From: Vreelandella aquamarina
GTDB taxonomy: Bacteria > Pseudomonadota > Gammaproteobacteria > Pseudomonadales > Halomonadaceae
Direction of reading: 5' to 3'
Assembly (NCBI RefSeq): GCF_900110265.1
Contig: NZ_FODB01000002.1
Location: forward strand, 34,888-98,887
DNA length: 64,000 nucleotides
Part shown: in pieces, positions 58,636 to 64,000 of the stretch
Layout: each line of letters opens with the position of its first letter
How positions within the stretch are numbered: position 1 is the first letter of the stretch
The notes under the pieces: generated by a model
What the model was told of the DNA's origin: nothing
The model's input: the letters and a program-made list of their open reading frames with translations, nothing else
Database searches by the model: none
Position numbers and translations under genes: made by a program

Positions 58636-59411
58636 GGCTGGCCCCCTTGGTCATTGGCAGTAATAGAAAGTGGTAGTTGCAGAAGCTCCGGCGTGCGCTG
58701 ATCATTAACGATGCGCAGGCCGTTGCGTACCTGACGGCGAGCGGGTTCGTCTAACGCCAGCCATTCACCGCTCTCTTTATCCCATACGCCACCTTCGCGA
58801 CCATCGGGCGTCAGGTAGTAAAAGCCAATACGGCCAATGCGCAGGTACTCCACCTCTCTTGGCGACGCTCCCTCCATCACCAACCGGCCTCGCCAACTAT
58901 CCACTTCACGGCCATAGGCCAGCTCAGCGCGCCAGGCTTCGAGCAAGCTGGCAATGCGTTCAGCGCTGCCTGCCTCGGGATTACCGGCGGATTCCACCCG
59001 GGCGAGGCGTTCATCGGTTAAGAAAGGTAGATCTGACTCGATCCAACGGGCTAGCTGCTCGGCCATGTCCTGCTCAATCATGGGCAGCGCATCACGGGTA
59101 TCGCTTAACGTATCAAGCGCTTGGCTTAATCGCTGCTGGCGCTCGGCTTCGCTAGCCAGGCGGCTACTGAGCGTTGCGTTAGTAGTTTCCATCTGGCGGG
59201 TTTCCCGCTCTAGGCGGCGCAACTCTTCAATGGCGGAACGCGTAGCTTCATCCGCGCTGTTAATTTGCTGCTGCAGTTCAGACTGGGTTTGCTGGGCCTC
59301 GACACTTTGGGCCGCTTGATCCATTGTCTCATCACTTGCCATCAGCGTACCGCTGGCCAGCACTCCGGCAAGCCAGCACCCACGCAAGGCAAAGAAAGGC
59401 CTTTTCAGCAC
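58632..59411 (-). CDS. DUF3450 periplasmic protein of the TonB2-type operon
   Basis: 259 residues. Signal peptide (ALRGCWLAGVLASGTLMA), then a long coiled coil (QAAQSVEAQQTQSELQQQIN through EAERQQRLSQALDTLS), and a C-terminal globular part with IGRIGFYYLTPDGREGGVWD and the dibasic PARRQVRNGLRIVND, the hallmarks of DUF3450. It is the first gene of the six-gene operon. Function unknown, presumably a periplasmic partner of the TtpC-like protein. A Fur-box-like site lies about 120 bp upstream. Confidence 0.9.
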   Translation of the reverse strand: MLKRPFFALRGCWLAGVLASGTLMASDETMDQAAQSVEAQQTQSELQQQINSADEATRSAIEELRRLERETRQMETTNATLSSRLASEAERQQRLSQALDTLSDTRDALPMIEQDMAEQLARWIESDLPFLTDERLARVESAGNPEAGSAERIASLLEAWRAELAYGREVDSWRGRLVMEGASPREVEYLRIGRIGFYYLTPDGREGGVWDKESGEWLALDEPARRQVRNGLRIVNDQRTPELLQLPLSITANDQGGQP

Positions 59412-59529
59412 GTTATGTCTCCGTCACTGCTTAACGCGCCCTCACGAACGGCGCGCTAAAACTCATTAGGTATAAGAACGATTTGCGTTTAACGCGTGCA
59501 GTGTATAGCGTAACACTAATAGAATAAAT

Positions 59530-59548
59530 GACAATATTTATCATTAAC
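59530..59548 (-). promoter_or_regulatory. Fur-box-like operator upstream of the TonB2-type operon
   Basis: On the minus strand GTTAATGATAAATATTGTC matches the 19-bp Fur consensus GATAATGATAATCATTATC at 15 positions, in an AT-rich stretch between the nrdF terminator and the DUF3450 start. Position relative to exact promoter boxes is unclear. Iron control fits a TonB operon. Confidence 0.75.
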
Positions 59549-59581
59549 ATCCACCAACAGTCTGGCGGGAGTTGCGCGCAT

Positions 59582-59607
59582 AAAAAACGGGAGCCATAAG
59601 CTCCCGT
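59582..59607 (-). terminator. intrinsic terminator after nrdF
   Basis: Minus strand ACGGGAGC-TTATG-GCTCCCGT followed by TTTTT, 23 bp past the nrdF stop. It separates nrdHIEF from the downstream TonB2-type operon. Confidence 0.92.
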
Positions 59608-59630
59608 AGAGAACGTAACGACAGCAGTGC

Positions 59631-60626
<996 letters not shown>

Positions 60627-60644
60627 TTAAAAGCGTATCCGAGG

Positions 60645-62840
60645 TTACAGCGTACAGGAGACGCAACCCTCTACCTCGGTGCCCTCAAGCGCACTTTGGC
60701 GTAAGCGAATGTAGTAAAGCGTCTTAATACCTTTACGCCATGCGTAAATTTGCGCCTTGTTGATATCCCGCGTGGTGGCTGTATCCGGGAAGAACAGCGT
60801 CAACGAGAGGCCTTGGTCAACGTGCTTGGACGCCTCCGCGTAGGTATCGATAATTTTTTCAGGACCGATTTCGTAAGCATCCTGGAAGTAATCGAAATTC
60901 GCTTCGTTCAAGAATGGCGCTGGGTAGTAAACGCGACCCAGCTTGCCCTCTTTACGGATCTCGATCTTCGCCGCCACCGGGTGAATGCTGGAGGTGGAGT
61001 GGTTGATGTACGAGATAGAACCAGTCGGCGGTACCGCTTGAAGGTTACGGTTGTATAGGCCGTGCGCCATCACCGAGGCTTTCAGCGCTTGCCAATCGTC
61101 TTGCGTGGGCAATGCAATACCGCTGCGCTCGAAAAGCTGACGGACTTTCTCGGTACGCGGCAGCCACGCCTGGTCGGTGTACTTATCGAAGAACGTACCC
61201 GATGCATAGGTAGAGTCTGCGAACCCGGCAAAGGTCTCACCGTGTTCGATGGCCAACTGGTTCGACGCACGAATGGCATGGAAGGCAACGCAGTAGAAGT
61301 ACAGGTTCGTGAAGTCCAACCCTTCTTCTGAGCCGTAATAAATATGCTCGCGAGCCAGGAAGCCATGCAGGTTCATCTGGCCAAGACCGATGGCGCGCGA
61401 TTTGGCATTACCCTCGGCGATGGAGGGAACGCTGCGCAGATTACTCATTTCAGACACGGCGGTCAGACCGCGAATGGCGATCTCGACGCTGGTGCCGATA
61501 TCACCGGAATCCATCACCTTGGCGATGTTCATCGAGCCGAGGTTACAAGAGATATCTTGTCCTACCTGACGGTAGCCCAAGTCGTCGTCGTACTCGGTCG
61601 GCGTGTTGACCTGCAGAATCTCGGAGCACAGGTTACTCATGTTGATACGGCCTGCAATCGGGTTGGCGCGGTTGACCGTATCTTCGAACATGATATACGG
61701 GTAGCCAGACTCGAACTGCAGCTCGGCCAGGGTTTGGAAGAAGGCGCGAGCATTGATCTTGTGCTTGCGAATACGCGCGTCGGCCACCATTTCATGGTAC
61801 TTCTCGGTCACACTGATATCGCCAAACGGCACGCCGTAGACGCGCTCGACATCGTAGGGCGAGAAGAGGTACATGTCGTCGTTGCGCTTGGCCAGCTCGA
61901 ACGTGATATCGGGAATGGTCACGCCCAGCGACAGCGTTTTGATGCGGATTTTTTCGTCCGCGTTTTCACGCTTGGTGTCCAAAAAGCGCAGAATGTCCGG
62001 GTGGTGGGCGTTGAGATAGACCGCTCCGGCACCTTGACGCGCACCTAGCTGATTGGCGTAGGAGAACGCGTCTTCCAGCAGTTTCATGATCGGAATGATG
62101 CCCGACGACTGGTTCTCGATACGCTTGATCGGCGCGCCGGATTCGCGAATGTTGCTGAGCAGGAAGGCCACGCCGCCGCCACGCTTGGAGAGCTGCAGCG
62201 CGGAGTTGATGGAACGCCCGATGGACTCCATATTGTCTTCGATACGCAGCAAGAAGCAAGAGACCAGCTCGCCTCGCTGGCGCTTACCACAGTTTAGGAA
62301 GGTGGGCGTCGCAGGCTGGAAGCGGCCGCTGATGATCTCGTCGACTAGCGACTTGGCCAGCGCTTCATCGCCACGCGCTAGCGTGAGCGCCACCATGCAA
62401 ACCCGGTCTTCATACCGCTCGAGATAACGTTTGCCGTCGAAGGTTTTGAGCGTGTAGCTGGTGTAGTACTTGAACGCACCCAAGAAGCTCGGGAAGCGGA
62501 ATTTGTACGCATACGCCTGCTCGAACAGCGCTTTGACAAACGTAAAGCTGTACTGCGCCAGCACGTCGGCTTCGTAGTACTGCTCTTCCACCAGGTAGTC
62601 CAACTTCTCTTCCAAGGAGTGGAAGAACACGGTGTTCTGATTGACGTGCTGCAAGAAGTACTGGCGCGCCGCTTCGCGGTCTTTATCCAACTGCAGTTCG
62701 CCGTTGGCACCGTACAGGTTCAACATCGCATTCAGCGCATGGTAATCCAGCGTGCGCGCCTCGGTGGCTCCCGCAGCAGGGCGTTGATCTGCCGAGTTTT
62801 TTGCAGCTACGTTCTTAGAGACTGAGCTTGACGTTTCCAA
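60645..62840 (-). CDS. nrdE: class Ib ribonucleotide reductase, alpha subunit
   Basis: 731 residues. It reduces ribonucleoside diphosphates. The N-terminal ATP-cone of class Ia is absent; after a polar leader the protein begins [20 protein letters not shown] as in NrdE. Active-site residues: Cys in [10 protein letters not shown], the NxCxE motif in [11 protein letters not shown], and Cys in [12 protein letters not shown]. The C-terminal redox pair is in [13 protein letters not shown]. It overlaps nrdI by 34 bp as drawn; a later start is possible but few Met are available. NrdH probably re-reduces the C-terminal cysteines. Confidence 0.96.
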   Translation of the reverse strand: METSSSVSKNVAAKNSADQRPAAGATEARTLDYHALNAMLNLYGANGELQLDKDREAARQYFLQHVNQNTVFFHSLEEKLDYLVEEQYYEADVLAQYSFTFVKALFEQAYAYKFRFPSFLGAFKYYTSYTLKTFDGKRYLERYEDRVCMVALTLARGDEALAKSLVDEIISGRFQPATPTFLNCGKRQRGELVSCFLLRIEDNMESIGRSINSALQLSKRGGGVAFLLSNIRESGAPIKRIENQSSGIIPIMKLLEDAFSYANQLGARQGAGAVYLNAHHPDILRFLDTKRENADEKIRIKTLSLGVTIPDITFELAKRNDDMYLFSPYDVERVYGVPFGDISVTEKYHEMVADARIRKHKINARAFFQTLAELQFESGYPYIMFEDTVNRANPIAGRINMSNLCSEILQVNTPTEYDDDLGYRQVGQDISCNLGSMNIAKVMDSGDIGTSVEIAIRGLTAVSEMSNLRSVPSIAEGNAKSRAIGLGQMNLHGFLAREHIYYGSEEGLDFTNLYFYCVAFHAIRASNQLAIEHGETFAGFADSTYASGTFFDKYTDQAWLPRTEKVRQLFERSGIALPTQDDWQALKASVMAHGLYNRNLQAVPPTGSISYINHSTSSIHPVAAKIEIRKEGKLGRVYYPAPFLNEANFDYFQDAYEIGPEKIIDTYAEASKHVDQGLSLTLFFPDTATTRDINKAQIYAWRKGIKTLYYIRLRQSALEGTEVEGCVSCTL

Positions 62841-63256
62841 AACTCTTCTACTCCTTTGCGGACCTTGGCGACATCGTCATCGGTACCAAACAATTCAAAA
62901 CGATAAAGCAGCGGCACTTGGCACTTTTGGGCAATGATTCGCCCCGCCAAAGCGTATGCGTCACCAAAATTAGTATTACCAGCAGCAATGACACCTCGTA
63001 AGAGGTGTCGGTTGTGCTCGTCATTTAAAAACCGAATAACCTGCTTTGGCACAGCCCCATTGGCCGAGCCACCTCCGTAGGTGGGGGTAACCAATATGTA
63101 GGGCTGCTCAATGCGTAGCGTCGGGGCTTCACGATGTAACGGCAGCCGCTGTGCACTTAAACCAAGCTTTTCAATAAAGCGATGGGTGTTGCCTGACTTG
63201 GTGGAAAAATAGACCAGCGTACCTGCCTGCTCGGCTTCCACGTCAGCAGCGTGCAT
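62807..63256 (-). CDS. nrdI: flavodoxin-like protein NrdI
   Basis: 149 residues. It supplies superoxide to NrdF for manganese-cofactor assembly. FMN-binding motifs [19 protein letters not shown] and [20 protein letters not shown] are present, with [20 protein letters not shown] as in NrdI. It is 9 bp downstream of nrdH and overlaps nrdE. The first ten residues ([10 protein letters not shown]) are not conserved. Confidence 0.95.
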   Translation of the reverse strand: MHAADVEAEQAGTLVYFSTKSGNTHRFIEKLGLSAQRLPLHREAPTLRIEQPYILVTPTYGGGSANGAVPKQVIRFLNDEHNRHLLRGVIAAGNTNFGDAYALAGRIIAQKCQVPLLYRFELFGTDDDVAKVRKGVEEFWKRQAQSLRT

Positions 63257-63265
63257 GGGTGACGA

Positions 63266-63487
63266 TTACGCCAACGCTTGGATGCGGTCCGGACGGAAGC
63301 CCGACCAGTGCTCTTCACCGACGACCACGACAGGCAGCTGGCGGTAACCCAGCGCTTCGACTTCTGCTTGAGCACCCGTTTCGGCGGTAATGTCGATGAC
63401 GGTGTAATCAAGGCCTTGCTTATCCAGCGCGCGATAGGTGGCTGTACACTGTACACAGGCAGGCTTGCTATAAATTTGGATTTCCAT
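63266..63487 (-). CDS. nrdH: glutaredoxin-like protein NrdH
   Basis: 73 residues. A thioredoxin-fold electron donor to NrdE, with the CVQC redox motif in IYSKPACVQCTATYRAL, the conserved cis-proline region RQLPVVVVG and the NrdH-type tail WSGFRPDRIQAL. First gene of the operon, with AGGGGA ahead of the ATG and two NrdR-like boxes in its promoter. Confidence 0.95.
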   Translation of the reverse strand: MEIQIYSKPACVQCTATYRALDKQGLDYTVIDITAETGAQAEVEALGYRQLPVVVVGEEHWSGFRPDRIQALA

Positions 63488-63564
63488 GGCTATTTCCCCT
63501 TTTCATAGCGGCAATTTTCAGGTAGTGCGCAGCGCTTGCTCTACCCCTCTAAAAGTCACCACGC

Positions 63565-63593
63565 ATACTATATATAGACTAAGAGAAAATCAA
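63565..63593 (-). promoter_or_regulatory. nrdHIEF promoter with NrdR box 1 over the -10
   Basis: On the minus strand TTGATT (63593-63588), 17-bp spacer, TAGTAT (63570-63565). The -10 falls inside the 16-bp NrdR-box-like palindrome at 63565-63580, which includes CTATATATAG and matches the remembered consensus at 13 of 16 positions. Confidence 0.78.
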
Positions 63594-63595
63594 TT

Positions 63596-63611
63596 TCAGC
63601 ATATATGGTAT
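63596..63611. promoter_or_regulatory. NrdR box 2
   Basis: TCAGCATATATGGTAT, 11 of 16 matches to the NrdR consensus, just upstream of the -35. The gap to box 1 is 15 bp (31 bp centre to centre, three helical turns), the spacing expected for paired NrdR sites. Confidence 0.7.
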
Positions 63612-63615
63612 TTTT

Positions 63616-63635
63616 TCATCCACAGGTTATGGACA
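63616..63635. promoter_or_regulatory. DnaA-box-like sequences upstream of nrdH
   Basis: TCATCCACA (63616-63624) differs from the DnaA box TTATCCACA at one position, and TTATGGACA (63627-63635) at two. They lie between NrdR box 2 and the intron end. DnaA control of reductase genes is known in E. coli; here it is only suggested. Confidence 0.3.
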
Positions 63636-63660
63636 GCTCATGCCCAGCGCTATACCCAGA

Positions 63661-64000
63661 ATCGAGTAGGAGGGGGAGTCGCCTCCCCCGTCCTCTCACA
63701 CCACCGGGCAAACGGATCCGTACCACGGCGGTTCCTGTCCCCCATTATCGGGCTGAGCTTCGTTCCGCTGAATTCGCTCGCCTGTGTGCTCTGAGCGCTT
63801 CGACAGTCTTTGGGCTTCCGGCCCGCCATACAGTTATCGAGAGCCCTCCGGGGAGGCTTCTGCTCGTACACATCAGAGAGTGGTCAACTATCCACTCGTG
63901 ACAGGTTCAGCCCTTCAGCTCTTGGTTAGAGAGCCTAATATGGCCTCTGCTGACTCCTGTTCGCCCATCCCGACACCTCACGGTGTCGGTAGCCAGTGGC
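63661..64000 (-). mobile_element. group II intron, 3' part (domains V and VI), no reverse transcriptase in the visible part
   Basis: Read on the minus strand, 63697-63664 folds as domain VI: GAG-AGGA-C-GGGGGAG, loop GCGA, CTCCCCC-TCCT-A-CTC, with an unpaired A (63667) seven bases from a 3' end at 63661, the expected branch point. Just before it, 63734-63698 resembles domain V (GAACCGCC...GGTGGTG), with some imperfect distal pairing. Upstream the visible 260 nt hold a GTGA-loop hairpin (63970-63989) and ATGGGCGAACAGGAGTCAGC, which resembles the start region of intron reverse-transcriptase genes but meets a stop after 16 codons. No maturase or endonuclease coding precedes domain V. Confidence 0.72.

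Noticed and set aside
63650..63871. 73-codon open frame on the minus strand across the intron end
   Set aside because: It runs through domains V and VI and past the splice site, so it is an accident of the structured RNA sequence.

Overview
The window is a stretch of a gammaproteobacterial chromosome, most likely from the Halomonadaceae (Halomonas/Vreelandella type). This is inferred from the moderately high GC content, from the classical blocks rpoE-rseA-rseB-rseC-mucD-lepA-lepB-rnc-era-recO-pdxJ-acpS and mazG-relA-rlmD-cysM-barA, and from protein similarity recognised by eye. No database search was run. Nearly all the DNA is coding. No tRNA, rRNA, CRISPR array, prophage or complete insertion sequence was seen. 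The only clear mobile element is the 3' end of a group II intron at the right edge.

Left part (1-20.5 kb): branched-chain amino acid use. After a partial LysR regulator, a panE-like reductase and a glutathione S-transferase come three valine catabolism genes on the minus strand (mmsB, 3-hydroxyisobutyryl-CoA hydrolase, isobutyryl-CoA dehydrogenase). Next is a complete LIV-type ABC importer on the minus strand (livG-livF-livK-livH-livM). Diverging from it is the leucine/isovalerate operon liuR-liuA-liuB-liuC-liuD-liuE, followed by an acyl-CoA synthetase. The same 12-base core, GTTAACGTAAAC, lies in front of the valine genes and between livG and liuR. This points to one LiuR regulon joining import, valine and leucine breakdown.

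Middle (20.6-38.5 kb): a SAM methyltransferase and a small outer-membrane beta-barrel candidate, then a tightly overlapping trpR-trpE-trpG operon behind a near-ideal TrpR operator. Next are a DUF1294 membrane protein, an RluF-like pseudouridine synthase with a long basic tail, and an internally deleted DUF924 gene. The block continues with ppc, mazG, relA, rlmD, cysM, a hybrid BarA/GacS sensor kinase, acpS and a PdxJ with a His-rich tail.

Right part (38.5-64 kb): recO, era, rnc, lepB, lepA and the envelope-stress set mucD, rseC, rseB, rseA and rpoE, with a sigma-E-type promoter in front of rpoE. These are followed by a DAHP synthase, dinG, an RhlB-like helicase, a small basic protein and exonuclease III. 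Then comes a six-gene TonB2-type energy-transducing operon (DUF3450, TtpC-like, ExbB, ExbD, TonB, TPR) with a Fur-box-like site upstream, and the class Ib ribonucleotide reductase operon nrdHIEF. The nrdH promoter carries two NrdR-box-like sites. About 50 bp upstream of them the 3' end of a group II intron (domains V and VI, branch-point A, no reverse transcriptase coding in the visible 340 nt) runs off the window. Most of the window is well-known core chromosome. The points of interest are mainly regulatory sites and small gene anomalies rather than a clearly new system.
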